A stretch of DNA of 64,000 bases, from the NCBI RefSeq assembly GCF_000829825.1, contig NZ_JXSL01000025.1:1-64000 (forward strand), read 5' to 3'. Below the pieces are notes generated by a model. The model saw only the letters and a program-made list of their open reading frames with translations, searched no databases and was not told where the DNA came from. Of the stretch, positions 44,441-56,996 are shown one piece after another. Position 1 is the first letter of the stretch. Every line of letters starts with the position of its first letter. The DNA is from Paramagnetospirillum magnetotacticum MS-1. GTDB lineage: Bacteria; Pseudomonadota; Alphaproteobacteria; Rhodospirillales; Magnetospirillaceae. Position numbers and translations under genes: made by a program.

Positions 44441-44527
44441 GCGGCCATGGCGGAACTGGTAGACGCGCAAGCTTGAGGTGCTTGTGGGGTAACTCCCGTG
44501 GAAGTTCGAGTCTTCTTGGCCGCACCA
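44441..44527 (+). tRNA. tRNA-Leu (anticodon GAG)
   Basis: The cloverleaf is complete. The acceptor GCGGCCA pairs with TGGCCGC. The anticodon arm is CAAGC-TTGAGGT-GCTTG, giving GAG. The long variable arm (TGGGGTAACTCCCG) is typical of leucine tRNAs. The T-arm is GGAAG-TTCGAGT-CTTCT. CCA is encoded at 44525-44527. Confidence 0.97.
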
Positions 44528-44539
44528 TCTGAACCTATC

Positions 44540-44576
44540 AAGCCCGCCGGCGACCCCGGCGGGCTTGGTTGTTTTT
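44540..44576 (+). terminator. Intrinsic terminator of tRNA-Leu
   Basis: An 11-bp stem AAGCCCGCCGG/CCGGCGGGCTT (44540-44550 with 44556-44566) is followed by GGTTGTTTTT. It lies 13 nt after the tRNA. Confidence 0.9.
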
Positions 44577-44749
44577 GGACTTTTGCGCAATATTATGACT
44601 CGCTGCCTGGGCAGTGGTCATACCGCCATACCCTTGCATTTCCTGTGGTTTTCCGAAATTAGCCCCATCGGAGGCTTTGCCTGTCGCCTTCAAGCGAGTA
44701 TGGTATCGCCCCGATCAAGCAATAACATTACGCCAGAGGTTGCCGTTCC

Positions 44750-47038
44750 ATGAGCATGTCCGACGAGTTGCGCGACGCGGCGCTGGAATACCATCGCCTT
44801 CCCACCCCCGGTAAGATCAGCGTCACCCCCACCAAGCCGCTGGCCACCCAGCGCGACCTGGCGCTGGCCTATTCCCCCGGTGTGGCCGCCGCGTGCGAAT
44901 TGATCGTCGCCGACGAGGACAGCGCCGCCGATGTGACGGCCAGGGGCAATCTGGTGGCCGTGGTGACCAACGGCACCGCCGTTCTGGGCCTCGGCCCCAT
45001 CGGCCCTCTGGCCGCCAAGCCGGTGATGGAGGGCAAGGGCGTCCTGTTCAAGAAGTTCGCCGGTATCGACGTCTTCGACATGGAACTGGCCGAACTGGAC
45101 CCGGACAAGCTGGTGGACATCATCGCCGCCATGGAACCCACTTTCGGCGCCATCAATCTGGAAGACATCAAGGCGCCCGAGTGTTTCGAGGTGGAGCGCA
45201 AGCTGCAAGAGCGGGTCAAGATTCCGGTCATGCATGACGACCAGCACGGCACCGCCATCGTGGTGGGCGCCGCCATGGTCAACGCGCTGCGCGTGGTGGG
45301 CAAGGATATCGGCGAGGTCAAGCTGGTGGCGTCGGGCGCCGGTGCTGCGGCTCTGGCCTGTCTCAACCTGCTGTGCAAGCTGGGCGTCAAGCGCGAGAAC
45401 GTCTGGGTCACCGATATCAAGGGCGTGGTCTATGAGGGCCGCACCGAGTTGATGGACCAGTACAAGTCCATCTACTCCAAGAAGACCGACATGCGCACCC
45501 TGGCCGAGGTCATCGAGGGCGCCGACATCTTCCTAGGGTTGTCCGCGCCGCGCGTCCTGACCGGCGAGATGGTCGACAAGATGGCGCAAAAGCCCATCGT
45601 CTTCGCGCTCGCCAATCCCACCCCGGAAATCCTGCCCGACGAAGTCAAGGCGGTGCGCCCCGATGCCATCATCGCCACGGGCCGCTCGGACTATCCCAAT
45701 CAGGTCAATAACGTCCTGGTCTTCCCCTATATCTTCCGCGGCGCGCTGGACGTGGGCGCCACCCAGATCAATGACGAGATGAAGCTGGCCTGCGTCTATG
45801 CCCTGGCCAATCTCGCCATGGCCGAGTCGGATGAGCGGGTGCGCGCCGCCTATGGCACCGCGCCGCTGACCTTCGGCCCGGAATACCTGATCCCCAAGCC
45901 CTTCGATTCCCGCCTGATCATCAAGATCGCTCCCGCCGTGGCCAAGGCGGCCATGGAATCGGGCGTGGCGCGCCGTCCCATCATCGATTTCGATGTCTAT
46001 ATGGACCGGCTGAACCAGTTCGTCTTCCGCTCCGGCCTGGTGATGAAGCCGGTCTTCGACCGCGCCCGCCAGGACATGCGCCGCATCGTCTATACCGAGG
46101 GCGAAGGCCGCCGCGTCCTGCACGCCGTGCAGACCGTGGTGGATGAAGGCCTGGCCCATCCCATCCTCATCGGGCGGCGCGAAGTGGTGGAAAAGCGCAT
46201 CTTGGATCTGGACCTGCGCATCCGCATCGGTCAGGACTTCGACCTGTGCGACCCGGAAGACGATCCCCGCTTCAACGAGTACTGGCGTCTCTACCACTCC
46301 ATCATGGAGCGCCATGGCGTCAGCCCGGAATACGCGCGGACCGTGGTGCGTACCCGCAATACGGTGATCGGCACCTTGATGCTGAAGCGCAAGGAAGCCG
46401 ACGCCATGATCTGCGGCACCATCGGCCGCTACGACAAGCATCTATCGCACATCCTCAACGTCATCGGCACCCGTGACGGCGTCAAGGTTCCGGCGGCCAT
46501 GAACCTGTTGATCATGCCAGCTGGGACTTTCTTCATCTGCGACACCTATGTGACGCCGGAACCCACGCCCGAACAGGTCTGCGACATGACCTTGCTGGCC
46601 TCGGAGGAAGTGCGGCGCTTTGGCATCGAGCCCAAGGTGGCCTTCCTGTCCCATGCCAATTTCGGCAACCGCTCCTCGGCTTCCGCCGCGCGTCAGCGCG
46701 AAGCCCTGGCCCTGCTGCGCGAAAAGGCTCCCTATCTGGAGGCCGAGGGCGAAATGCACGGCGATGCGGCGCTTTCGGAAGAAATCCGCACCCGCATCTT
46801 CCCCAATTCCAAGCTGAAGGGCGCGGCCAATCTGCTGGTCATGCCGACGCTGGACGCCGCCAATATCTCGTTCAACCTGCTGAAGGTTGCGGGCGACGCC
46901 TTGTCGGTGGGGCCGATCCTGATGGGCATCGCCCAACCGGCCCACATCCTCACGCCGTCCGCCACAGTGCGCAACATCGTCAACATCACCGCCCTGGCGG
47001 CGGTGGATGCCCAGATGCACGCGGGCAAGGGACGGTAG
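44750..47038 (+). CDS. maeB: NADP-dependent malic enzyme, MaeB type (762 aa)
   Basis: Decarboxylates malate to pyruvate with reduction of NAD(P). The malic domain reads [12 protein letters not shown] and [14 protein letters not shown], with metal-site residues in the [11 protein letters not shown] area. The cofactor motif is [16 protein letters not shown]. From about residue 430 a phosphotransacetylase-like domain follows ([20 protein letters not shown]), the usual MaeB layout; in studied members it is regulatory rather than catalytic. A second ATG lies two codons in. Confidence 0.96.
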   Translation: MSMSDELRDAALEYHRLPTPGKISVTPTKPLATQRDLALAYSPGVAAACELIVADEDSAADVTARGNLVAVVTNGTAVLGLGPIGPLAAKPVMEGKGVLFKKFAGIDVFDMELAELDPDKLVDIIAAMEPTFGAINLEDIKAPECFEVERKLQERVKIPVMHDDQHGTAIVVGAAMVNALRVVGKDIGEVKLVASGAGAAALACLNLLCKLGVKRENVWVTDIKGVVYEGRTELMDQYKSIYSKKTDMRTLAEVIEGADIFLGLSAPRVLTGEMVDKMAQKPIVFALANPTPEILPDEVKAVRPDAIIATGRSDYPNQVNNVLVFPYIFRGALDVGATQINDEMKLACVYALANLAMAESDERVRAAYGTAPLTFGPEYLIPKPFDSRLIIKIAPAVAKAAMESGVARRPIIDFDVYMDRLNQFVFRSGLVMKPVFDRARQDMRRIVYTEGEGRRVLHAVQTVVDEGLAHPILIGRREVVEKRILDLDLRIRIGQDFDLCDPEDDPRFNEYWRLYHSIMERHGVSPEYARTVVRTRNTVIGTLMLKRKEADAMICGTIGRYDKHLSHILNVIGTRDGVKVPAAMNLLIMPAGTFFICDTYVTPEPTPEQVCDMTLLASEEVRRFGIEPKVAFLSHANFGNRSSASAARQREALALLREKAPYLEAEGEMHGDAALSEEIRTRIFPNSKLKGAANLLVMPTLDAANISFNLLKVAGDALSVGPILMGIAQPAHILTPSATVRNIVNITALAAVDAQMHAGKGR

Positions 47039-47049
47039 GCACCGCAAGA

Positions 47050-47136
47050 TTCACAGCGAAGGCACGAAGGAAAAAGAAGAAGAGATTCTTCATTTCTCCT
47101 TCGTGTCTCTTCGAGCCTTCGTGACTTCGTGGTGAA
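47050..47136. repeat. Imperfect palindromic repeat (CACGAAGG family)
   Basis: CACGAAGGA (47063-47071) and TCCTTCGTG (47097-47105) form the inner arms. The outer parts TTCACAGCGAAGG and CCTTCGTGACTTCGTGGTGAA repeat the same motif. It lies between the convergent maeB and pseF genes and could serve as a bidirectional terminator. Confidence 0.55.
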
Positions 47137-47152
47137 CCGACCGATCCACGCG

Positions 47153-47886
47153 CTACTTTGTCGGCGGTTTGGCCCTGACGCCGTGATGCATGGCGTTGAT
47201 CTCGGCCAGCTCGGGATGGGCCGCCAGCACCGCCAGAACCGCCTGCGTGGGGACGATCTCCTCGGGCAAGCGCTCGAACAGGGCGGCCAGGAAGGCGTAA
47301 TCCTCGGGGTAGTCCAGGGTCCAGCGGCAGTCCAGCGACAGGTCGGCGCCAATGCGCGCGATATTGCCGCGCTTCACATGGGACGCCTTGCGCATCCAGG
47401 GCGTCACATGCTCGCGCTCGAAGGGCTCGGTGGCCGTGCGGTCCGCCTCCATCAGCAGGGCGCGGGTGAACACCTCGGCATCCAGGCCATGGGGCCAGGA
47501 GGGCGGGGTGTTGTTGCAGCAGAAGTCCAGCCCCTCGGTCTTGAGCTTGGCCAGCATGTTCCCGCACAAATCCGGGTCGAGCAGGGGGCAATCGCTGGTT
47601 ACCCGCATGACCACATCGGCCTCGGCCAGTTCCGCCGCCAGGGCGTAACGCTTCAGCACATCGGCGGACGGGCCGCGCGCCACCAGGGCGCCGCAGCGGA
47701 TCGCCTCGGCGACCACGGGCGCTTCGTCTTCTCCTTCGGGAATGGCGCAGACCACCCGATCGATGCCGGGAATGGAGGCGCACCGGCGCAGGCACTGGGC
47801 CAGGGCGCTCATGCCCCCCAGAGGCATCAGGATCTTGCCCGGTAACCGGGTCGAGCCCATGCGGGCCTGGACGATGACCGCCGCCG

Positions 47887-47890
<4 letters not shown>
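47153..47890 (-). CDS. pseF: Cytidylyltransferase of the pseudaminic acid locus (PseF/SpsF-like, 245 aa)
   Basis: NTP-transferase-fold enzyme, presumed to make CMP-pseudaminic acid, the activated donor. The nucleotide-binding N-terminus reads VIVQARMGSTRLPGKIL and the metal-site segment VTSDCPLLDPDL. The SpsF-like form is common in alphaproteobacterial pse loci, so pseF is a context call. The start is GTG 47890, overlapping the pseC stop (GTGA). Confidence 0.82.
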
Positions 47891-50619
<2,729 letters not shown>

Positions 50620-50647
50620 TTGCCCTGTCCTCCTGCCCGCCTATACT
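50620..50647 (+). promoter_or_regulatory. Sigma-70-like promoter for pseG-pseI, overlapping a divergent pseH promoter
   Basis: TTGCCC (50620-50625), a 16-bp spacer and TATACT (50642-50647) precede pseG by about 30 bp. The same place read on the minus strand gives TATAGG, a possible -10 for pseH. Only 59 bp separate the two start codons, so the operons may be coordinately controlled. Confidence 0.55.
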
Positions 50648-50678
50648 GAGGGCAACGAGTCTAGCCAGTTTCCCGGTC

Positions 50679-51653
50679 ATGGTCACGCCCACCATCTGTT
50701 TTCGCGCCGACGCCAGTGCCGCCATGGGCACCGGCCATGTCATGCGCTGCCTTACCCTGGCCGACGAATTGGCGCGGCGTGGGGGGCGGTGCCTGTTCGT
50801 GTCCACGCCGGAAACGGCGGAAATGGTGCCGTCGCTGCCCTATGAGGTGGTGACGCCCGAGCAATTGCCCTTCGGCTCCGCCCTGGTGGTGATCGACCAT
50901 TACGGCATCGGCGCGGGGGAAGAAGCCCGCATCCGAAGCATGAGCCGGGCGGTGATGGTCATCGACGACCTGCCCACCCGGCGCCATCACTCGGACCTGC
51001 TCCTTGACCAGACCTTCGGGCGGCGGCCGGAGGAGTACCGGGATCTGGTGCCCCACAACTCCGTCGTTCTGGCTGGCTCCGACTATGCTCTGCTGCGGCC
51101 GCAATTCGCCGCCGCCCGCTCCAAGTCCCTGGCGCGGCGCGACGGAAGCCTTCGCCGCCTGCTGGTCAGCCTGGGCGGGACCGATCCCGACAATATCACT
51201 GGCCGGGTACTCGACGCGGTTGCCGGGTCGGGTCTTGCCGTCGATGTGGTGATGGGGGCCAAGGCGCCCCATCTCGATGCGGTCAAGGCCCAGGCCGCCG
51301 CCATGGCTGAGGTCACGGTTCATGTGGGCGTGTCCGACATGGCCGGGCTGATGGTTGGGGCCGATCTGGCCATCGGCGCGGCGGGCACGTCTACCTGGGA
51401 GCGCTGCTGTCTGGGACTGCCCACCCTGATGCTGGTCATCGCCGAGAATCAGCGCGACGTGGCCCGGCTGGTGGGGCTAAGTGGCGCCGCCCGCCTGATC
51501 ACCGTGGACGATCTGCCCGCCGCGCTGACCGTTCCTTCCACCGAGCTTCGCGCCCTGTCCGCCGCCGCCGCCAAGATCTGCGACGGGCTGGGTGCCGCCC
51601 GGACCGTTGACGCCATCCGACGCCTGCCGTTCCTGAAAGGCCTTGCCCCATGA
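50679..51653 (+). CDS. pseG: UDP-2,4-diacetamido-sugar hydrolase, PseG (324 aa)
   Basis: Removes UDP from the diacetamido sugar. GT-B-like fold: an N-terminal CFRADASAAMGTGHVMRCL motif with the catalytic His in GTGHVMRC, and the C-terminal nucleotide-binding segment AAGTSTWERCCLGLPTLML. ATG 50679; the pseI start overlaps its stop (ATGA). Confidence 0.93.
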   Translation: MVTPTICFRADASAAMGTGHVMRCLTLADELARRGGRCLFVSTPETAEMVPSLPYEVVTPEQLPFGSALVVIDHYGIGAGEEARIRSMSRAVMVIDDLPTRRHHSDLLLDQTFGRRPEEYRDLVPHNSVVLAGSDYALLRPQFAAARSKSLARRDGSLRRLLVSLGGTDPDNITGRVLDAVAGSGLAVDVVMGAKAPHLDAVKAQAAAMAEVTVHVGVSDMAGLMVGADLAIGAAGTSTWERCCLGLPTLMLVIAENQRDVARLVGLSGAARLITVDDLPAALTVPSTELRALSAAAAKICDGLGAARTVDAIRRLPFLKGLAP

Positions 51654-52696
51654 CCGAGATCGCCATTGCCGGACGGCCCGTCGGCCCCGACCATCCGCCC
51701 TTCATCATCGCCGAGATGTCCGCCAATCATAACGGCGATCTGGGCCGCGCCCTGGCGCTGCTGGAAGCGGCGGCCAAGGCCGGGGCCGATGCGGTCAAGC
51801 TGCAGACCCTAAAGCCCGATGCCATCACCATCGATTGCGACAAGCCCGACTTCGTCATCGAGGGCGGCCCCTGGGGGGGGCGCAAGCTCTTCGACCTCTA
51901 TGCCGAGGCTCAGACGCCGTGGGAATGGCATTCCAAGCTGTTCCAGCGGGGCAAGGAGCTGGGGCTCATCGTCTTTTCCTCGCCCTTCGACATGGCGGCG
52001 GTGGACTTCCTGGCCGGTCTTGATGCCCCCGCCTTCAAGATCGCCAGTTTCGAGATGGCCGATCCCGGACTGGTCGCCCATGCCGCGGCCAAGGGCAAGC
52101 CCATCATCGTCTCCACCGGTATGGCGGGCCTCGGCGACATCGCCGCCACGGTGGAGACGGTGCGCCGCGCGGGCAATGACCAGTTGGTGCTGCTCCACTG
52201 CATCAGCTCTTACCCCGCGCCCACCGAGGACGCCAATCTCGCCACCATTCCCCATATGGCCCAGGCCTTCGGCGTGCCGGTGGGTCTGTCGGACCATACC
52301 CAGGGCACGGCGGTGGCGGTGGCGGCGGTGGCGCTGGGCGCCTGCGTCATCGAGAAGCACTTCACGCTGCGCCGTGCCGATGGCGGCCTTGATTCCCATT
52401 TCTCGTTAGAGCCCGAGGAACTGGTCCAGCTGGTCCGGGACTGCCGCGCCGCCTGGACGGCGCGCGGGCGCATCTCCTACGCCCTGGCCGAGTGCGAGCA
52501 GGGCTCCAAGGGCTTCCGCCGCTCGCTTTATGTGGTGGAGGATCTGCACCCCGGCGAAACCATCACCGAGGACAAGGTGCGCTCCATCCGCCCCGGTTAC
52601 GGGCTGGAACCCAAATTCCTGCCCGAGATCCTGGGTCGCAAGGCGCGCAAGGCCGTGCCGCGCGGCACCGCCTTTGACTGGTCCATGATCGAGTGA
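51650..52696 (+). CDS. pseI: Pseudaminic acid synthase, PseI (348 aa)
   Basis: NeuB-family enzyme condensing the sugar with phosphoenolpyruvate. The TIM barrel contains IIAEMSANHNGDLGRALALL, FSSPFDMAAVDFL, ISSYPAPTEDANL and GLSDHTQGTAVAVAA with metal-binding His. The antifreeze-like SAF domain is at the C-terminus (GETITEDKVRSIRPGYG). It overlaps pseG by four bases. Confidence 0.95.
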   Translation: MTEIAIAGRPVGPDHPPFIIAEMSANHNGDLGRALALLEAAAKAGADAVKLQTLKPDAITIDCDKPDFVIEGGPWGGRKLFDLYAEAQTPWEWHSKLFQRGKELGLIVFSSPFDMAAVDFLAGLDAPAFKIASFEMADPGLVAHAAAKGKPIIVSTGMAGLGDIAATVETVRRAGNDQLVLLHCISSYPAPTEDANLATIPHMAQAFGVPVGLSDHTQGTAVAVAAVALGACVIEKHFTLRRADGGLDSHFSLEPEELVQLVRDCRAAWTARGRISYALAECEQGSKGFRRSLYVVEDLHPGETITEDKVRSIRPGYGLEPKFLPEILGRKARKAVPRGTAFDWSMIE

Positions 52697-52704
52697 CGTC
52701 ACTG

Positions 52705-52825
52705 GCGGGCTATCGCCCGCGCCCATTTGGGGCTATGCCCCAAACCCCCTTTATATTCATAAATCAAAGGGAGGTCTGGCGGCATCGCCTCCAACCGGGG
52801 CCGGGGCGGGAGCCCCGCTTTCTTT
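52705..52825 (+). terminator. Three hairpins after pseI, the last terminator-like
   Basis: GCGGGC-TATC-GCCCGC (52705-52720) and TTTGGGGC-TAT-GCCCCAAA (52726-52744) are followed by CGGGGC-GGGA-GCCCCG (52802-52817) and then CTTTCTTT. This ends pseI next to the convergent oxidoreductase gene. Confidence 0.6.
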
Positions 52826-53795
52826 AGGATGTCGTCAGAACGATTTTTCCCGTGGCGGCGCGGCCTTTCAGGAGGCCGATGGCGTCGACCGCCTGGGACA
52901 GGTCCATGACCTTGGAGACATGGGGGCTGAGTTTCCCCGCCGCCCACCAGTCCAGACATTCCAGCATGGAGTCGCGCACCATCTGCGGCGCGATCTTGCG
53001 GTAGGCGCCCCAGTAATAGCCGATCACCGTGACATTCTTGACCAGGAGGATATTGGCGGGAATCTGCTGCACCGTGCCGCCCGCGAAGCCGATGATCAGG
53101 ATGCGGCCATCGGCGGCGATGGAGCGCAAGGAGGCGTCGAAGACCTGCCCGCCCACGGGATCATAGACCACATCGGCGCCCTTACCGTCGGTCAGGGCCT
53201 TGACGCGCTCGCGGATATCCTCGGATTTGTAGTCGATGCCGAAATGGGCGCCGTGCTCCAGGGCCACCTTGACCTTGTCCGGTCCACCAGCGGTGCCGAT
53301 GATTGTGGCGCCCAGGGCGCGGCCCACCTCGACGGCGGTGAGGCCCACGCCGCCCGCCGCGCCGTGCACCACCAAGGTCTCGCCCGCCCGCAGACCAGCC
53401 TTGGCCTTGAGCCCCAGATGGGAGGTGCCATAGGCCACCGGGAAGCCCGCGGCGGTGACGAAGTCGAGGGAATCGGGCAGGACATAGACATCGGTCTGAT
53501 CGCAGACCGCCTCTTCGGCGAAAGCGCCTCCCGTCACCGTGGCCATGACCCGGTCGCCGGGTTTGCAGGTGGTGACGCCCTCCGCCACCTCGATGACCTC
53601 GCCCGCCAGTTCCATGCCGGGCACGAAGGGCGGCTCCATCTTTTCCTGGTACTTGCCCCCGGTGATCAGGGAATCGGCGAAATTGACGCCCGCCGCCCGT
53701 ACCTTGATACGGATTCCGCCAGGGATCATGGCGGGCGCGGGGAAGTCGGTGACGACCAGATCCTGGCCGAAAGCGGGGCAGATGACGGCTTTCAT
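52824..53795 (-). CDS. NADPH:quinone oxidoreductase-like MDR protein (323 aa)
   Basis: Medium-chain dehydrogenase/reductase of the zinc-free quinone reductase class. The N-terminal GroES-like domain reads AAGVNFADSLITGGKYQ and PGMELAGEV. The nucleotide-binding motif is VHGAAGGVGLTAVEVGRALG. No zinc-ligand Cys cluster is present. Substrate unknown. It ends near the terminator after pseI. Confidence 0.92.
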   Translation of the reverse strand: MKAVICPAFGQDLVVTDFPAPAMIPGGIRIKVRAAGVNFADSLITGGKYQEKMEPPFVPGMELAGEVIEVAEGVTTCKPGDRVMATVTGGAFAEEAVCDQTDVYVLPDSLDFVTAAGFPVAYGTSHLGLKAKAGLRAGETLVVHGAAGGVGLTAVEVGRALGATIIGTAGGPDKVKVALEHGAHFGIDYKSEDIRERVKALTDGKGADVVYDPVGGQVFDASLRSIAADGRILIIGFAGGTVQQIPANILLVKNVTVIGYYWGAYRKIAPQMVRDSMLECLDWWAAGKLSPHVSKVMDLSQAVDAIGLLKGRAATGKIVLTTS

Positions 53796-53814
53796 AGGAA
53801 ACTCTCGGAAGGAA

Positions 53815-54645
53815 TCAGACGGAGGGGCGGCCCGGAGCGTGCTTTTGCGCCGCCCACGCCCGTTTCAGCGTGGTGAACAGCACGATCTCGGTGATCTGGT
53901 CGCGCGTCATGCCGCCCGACAATTCGCCCTGGGCGAACTGGACCAGTTCCAAGGGCGCGGTATTGGAGGACAGCAGATTGGTCAGCAGTTCCTTGCGCAC
54001 CAGCGGCGGATATTTCATCACCTCGCGCACCAGCGAGACCTTGACCATCAGCGGGATATTGGGGCTGGTGAACAGCCGATCGACGCACAGCGCGTAGATG
54101 CCGAAATCCAGTTTGCCCGCCACCGAGCGGGTGAAGTCCAGGAACTCGTCCAGGAAGGCCGGTTCGGACATCTTCTTGTCGATCAGCAGCTTGATCACGT
54201 CGAGAAAGGCGCGATAGCGGGTGCGCGCCGGTCCCACATTGCCGCCCAGCTCGGCGGCCAGTTCGCGGATGCGGGCCTCGCGGAAACCCGCCGAGATCAT
54301 GGCCTCGGCCGAGCCGCGCACGCCGGTATCGAAGGCGGTTTCCTCGATCAGCTGGAAGAGCTGCTCGTATTTCGGGCGGTGGCGGGCCGAGACCTTGGAG
54401 GCGGCCACCGACAGCGGCAGCATGGCGGCCAGCGCCACCTGGGAATCGCGCGCCACGATGGCGGCCATGGACAGGGCCGCCACATCGCCCACCGTGCCGT
54501 TCAACAGATCGTCGGTGATGACGAGCCGTTCGCCCGGCGCCAGGCTGAGATTGGTGTTGAGCGCCCCGCATTCCATGAAATGCGTCGCCAGATCCGATGG
54601 TCTGGCGGCAAGGGGATTGGCGACGGGGGCGTATGTAGTAGCCAT
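53815..54645 (-). CDS. Helical protein of unknown function (276 aa)
   Basis: Not recognised. Almost fully alpha-helical (FLDVIKLLIDKKMSEPAFLDEF, split across helices; ELLTNLLSSNTAPLELVQFA). ATG 54645 (MATTYAPVAN) is chosen. It is upstream of the MDR gene on the same strand, only 20 bp away, so they share a transcript. Confidence 0.7.
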   Translation of the reverse strand: MATTYAPVANPLAARPSDLATHFMECGALNTNLSLAPGERLVITDDLLNGTVGDVAALSMAAIVARDSQVALAAMLPLSVAASKVSARHRPKYEQLFQLIEETAFDTGVRGSAEAMISAGFREARIRELAAELGGNVGPARTRYRAFLDVIKLLIDKKMSEPAFLDEFLDFTRSVAGKLDFGIYALCVDRLFTSPNIPLMVKVSLVREVMKYPPLVRKELLTNLLSSNTAPLELVQFAQGELSGGMTRDQITEIVLFTTLKRAWAAQKHAPGRPSV

Positions 54646-54728
54646 GGTTGCATTCAGCCACAATACCCGCCGGGGGGCAAGAGTCTCGGGTCTTCACCGG
54701 CTTTTCCCCGGCGCGCCGAAGTGCTAGG

Positions 54729-54998
54729 ATGCATTATCTGGTCTTTGGCGGAAATTTTGAAACCATGGTTGAGTCCACTCGCGGCTTTGGCTCGTCGGTC
54801 CTGAACACCGCCCTTTCCGGGGTGTTCGGTCGTGACCAGCGTGCCTCCGTCGCCGCTGGCGGCGGTGAGGCGGTGACCGCCATTCAGGGTGCCACTCCCG
54901 CCGGTCCGCGTGGCCGACGCATGTTGTCGCCCAACACTTCGGTAGACAGCCTGGACCGCAACGCGCCGCGCGGCACCTATCTCGACATTCTGGCCTGA
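54729..54998 (+). CDS. Small protein of unknown function (89 aa)
   Basis: Not recognised. Gly/Ala/Ser-rich, likely disordered, ending RGTYLDILA. The start may be ATG 54729 or ATG 54765. Its stop overlaps the NUDIX start (TGATG), so the two are coupled. Confidence 0.55.
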   Translation: MHYLVFGGNFETMVESTRGFGSSVLNTALSGVFGRDQRASVAAGGGEAVTAIQGATPAGPRGRRMLSPNTSVDSLDRNAPRGTYLDILA

Positions 54999-55504
54999 TG
55001 AAGCCCTCCGGGCCGAATCTGCGTGCCATTCCCGATGGCGACGACCGCGAACGGCTGTTCTGCGGCGATTGCGGCTTCATCCTTTACGAAAATCCCAAGA
55101 TCATCGTCGGCGCGGTCTGCACCTGGGGCGAGAAGTACCTGATGGTGAAGCGGGCCATCGAGCCGCGCCTGGGGACCTGGACCATGCCCATCGGCTATAT
55201 GGAACTGGGCGAGACGGCGGATCAGGGCGCGCTCCGCGAAGTATGGGAGGAGGCCCGCGCCGTGGCCGAGGTGGACGGGCTGCTGGCGGTGTTCTCCTTT
55301 CCCCAGATCAGCCAGGTCCACATGATCTACCGCGCCCGCATGACGGGCCCCGATTTCGCCGCCGGGCCGGAAAGCCTGGAAGCGGGCCTGTTCACCTGGG
55401 ACGAGATCCCCTGGGACCATCTCGCCTATCCCAATGTGCGAATGGCCCTGGAATATGAGCGCCAGGTCAAGGGCCAAACCGGCTTCGCGCCCATCGGGTT
55501 GTAA
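54998..55504 (+). CDS. NUDIX hydrolase with N-terminal zinc-ribbon half (168 aa)
   Basis: Hydrolyses a nucleoside-diphosphate-linked compound. A CxxC pair (LFCGDCGFI) precedes the NUDIX fold. The Nudix box GYMELGETADQGALREVWEE is complete for GX5EX7REUXEE. The layout resembles the NADH pyrophosphatase NudC C-terminal half or ADP-ribose hydrolases; the substrate is undetermined. Confidence 0.92.
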   Translation: MKPSGPNLRAIPDGDDRERLFCGDCGFILYENPKIIVGAVCTWGEKYLMVKRAIEPRLGTWTMPIGYMELGETADQGALREVWEEARAVAEVDGLLAVFSFPQISQVHMIYRARMTGPDFAAGPESLEAGLFTWDEIPWDHLAYPNVRMALEYERQVKGQTGFAPIGL

Positions 55505-55518
55505 CCGGACCCGTTCTC

Positions 55519-55605
55519 TTTCGTCATCCCGGCCTTGAGCCGGGATCCAGGAGTCGCCCCCTCCTGGATCCCGGATAGCGCTATCGCGCTTCCGGGATGA
55601 CGAAA
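55519..55605. repeat. Nested palindromic repeat (GTCATCCCG family), copy 2
   Basis: The outer arms TTTCGTCATCCCGG (55519-55532) and CCGGGATGACGAAA (55592-55605) are perfect. A second perfect hairpin inside has arms CCGGGATCCAGGAG (55540-55553) and CTCCTGGATCCCGG (55561-55574). It lies between convergent genes. It resembles the element at 12731-12840. Confidence 0.75.
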
Positions 55606-55616
55606 AAGGGCGATGA

Positions 55617-56384
55617 CTACAACCCTCTTGCCTCGGCCTCCGCCTCGTCATGGGCCGCCACGTCGCCCGCCCGGCCGAACAGTTTGGCGGCGGCGTGCAT
55701 GGATTTGCGCGCCTGATCGTGCAGCCCCTCATCGGCCAGGATGCGGGCCATCAGCCTTGTCGCCTTGGCCTCGCCCAGCAGGTCGCCCGCCTGACGCAGC
55801 AGGATCAGGGCCTGGTCGCACTCGGCCCGCGCCTTGTCCAGATGGCCGAGGTTCCGTTGCACGGCGGCCATGGATTTGAGGGTTCCCGCCTCGCCCAGAG
55901 TGTCGGCGGCGTGCCGGTAGCAGGCCAGGGCTTCGCGGTAGCGGTCCAGGGCCTTGTCCTGGGCGCCCGCATCTCGCTCCATATGGCCCAGGGCGCGGTG
56001 CACATGGCCCAAACCGGAAGGATCTGCCGCCGATTCATAAAGGTCCAGGGCCGACTGATAGAAGGAGCGGGCCCCCGCCCCATCACCCTCGCGCTGGGCC
56101 AGATGGGCCAGGCGGACCAGGATCGATCCCTGTTCGCGCTGGTCGCCGCCCTGGGCATAAAGTTGGCGGGCCTCCACATAGGCCTGGCGGGCTCCGTTGC
56201 CGTGGCCGGTTTCCGCTTCGATATCGCCCATGCGGGTCAGCGCGTCGGCCTCGCCCCGCCCGTCGCCGGTCTCGTGATAGAGCAGGCGGGCCCTGAGACA
56301 GCACTCCCTTGCCCGCTGTTTCTCACCCGAAAGCCACAGGGTTTCGGCCTCGTCGAGAACACGGTCGGCTTCGCTTCGGGTCAT
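55617..56384 (-). CDS. TPR-repeat protein (255 aa)
   Basis: About six tandem tetratricopeptide-type repeats cover nearly the whole length, each with a G-x-A pattern (GEADALTRMGDIEAETGHGN, LGEAGTLKSMAAVQRNLGHL). No other domain and no signal peptide. Probably a cytoplasmic protein-interaction scaffold; partner unknown. Confidence 0.88.
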   Translation of the reverse strand: MTRSEADRVLDEAETLWLSGEKQRARECCLRARLLYHETGDGRGEADALTRMGDIEAETGHGNGARQAYVEARQLYAQGGDQREQGSILVRLAHLAQREGDGAGARSFYQSALDLYESAADPSGLGHVHRALGHMERDAGAQDKALDRYREALACYRHAADTLGEAGTLKSMAAVQRNLGHLDKARAECDQALILLRQAGDLLGEAKATRLMARILADEGLHDQARKSMHAAAKLFGRAGDVAAHDEAEAEARGL

Positions 56385-56488
56385 GGAAGTCCCCTTTTCG
56401 AAATTTGCGACACAAACAGCCTAAACTTCTATCGGAGCGCTACCAAATATTCCTTTGATGTAAGCGCGGGGGGGAATAAAAATCAGGT

Positions 56489-56983
56489 ATGAGGTTGGCC
56501 CTTATCCTTGCTTTTGTCGTCCTGGTCGGCCCGCAGGCCGTGATTGCCGCCGACTGCACCCAGCCAGCGGCCCCCGGGGTGGATTGGCAGCGCTGTTACA
56601 TGGACGGCCGCGATTTCACGCGGCACGACCTGAGCGGGGCGCGGCTGCGTGAAACCAGCTTCCAGCGGGCCAAGCTGGAAGGGGCTGTGTTGGTGAAGGC
56701 CGACGGCTATCGCGTGCGGTTTGTCAGCGCCGTTCTGAACGGCGCCCGTCTCGATGACGGTCTGTTTAGCGACGCTGATTTCACCAAGGCCGATCTTGGC
56801 GGCGCGTCCCTGGTCCGGGCCGATCTTCGCCGCGCGCGGTTCTTTCATGCCTCGCTGCGCGGTGCCGATCTGACCGGCGCCAAGACCTTGGGGGCGGAAT
56901 TGTTGAATGCCGATTTGTCCGGAGCCCGCTGGACGGACGGAAAGACCATTTGCGCCGAGGGCTCCCTCGGTCAATGCAATTGA
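56489..56983 (+). CDS. Exported pentapeptide-repeat protein (164 aa)
   Basis: A signal peptide (MRLALILAFVVLVGPQAVIA) is followed by pentapeptide repeats A(D/N)Lxx from about residue 45 to 150 (LSGARLRETSFQRAKLEGAV). These fold into a right-handed beta helix. Cys near both ends (DCTQP, ICAEG, GQCN) may form disulfides. The diguanylate cyclase gene begins 14 bp after its stop. Confidence 0.88.
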   Translation: MRLALILAFVVLVGPQAVIAADCTQPAAPGVDWQRCYMDGRDFTRHDLSGARLRETSFQRAKLEGAVLVKADGYRVRFVSAVLNGARLDDGLFSDADFTKADLGGASLVRADLRRARFFHASLRGADLTGAKTLGAELLNADLSGARWTDGKTICAEGSLGQCN

Positions 56984-56996
56984 GGTTCAGGTCACG

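Noticed and set aside
44565-44753. Plus-strand 62-codon frame between tRNA-Leu and maeB
   Set aside because: It starts in the tRNA terminator tail, lacks a ribosome-binding site and shows no coding bias; more likely the maeB leader.
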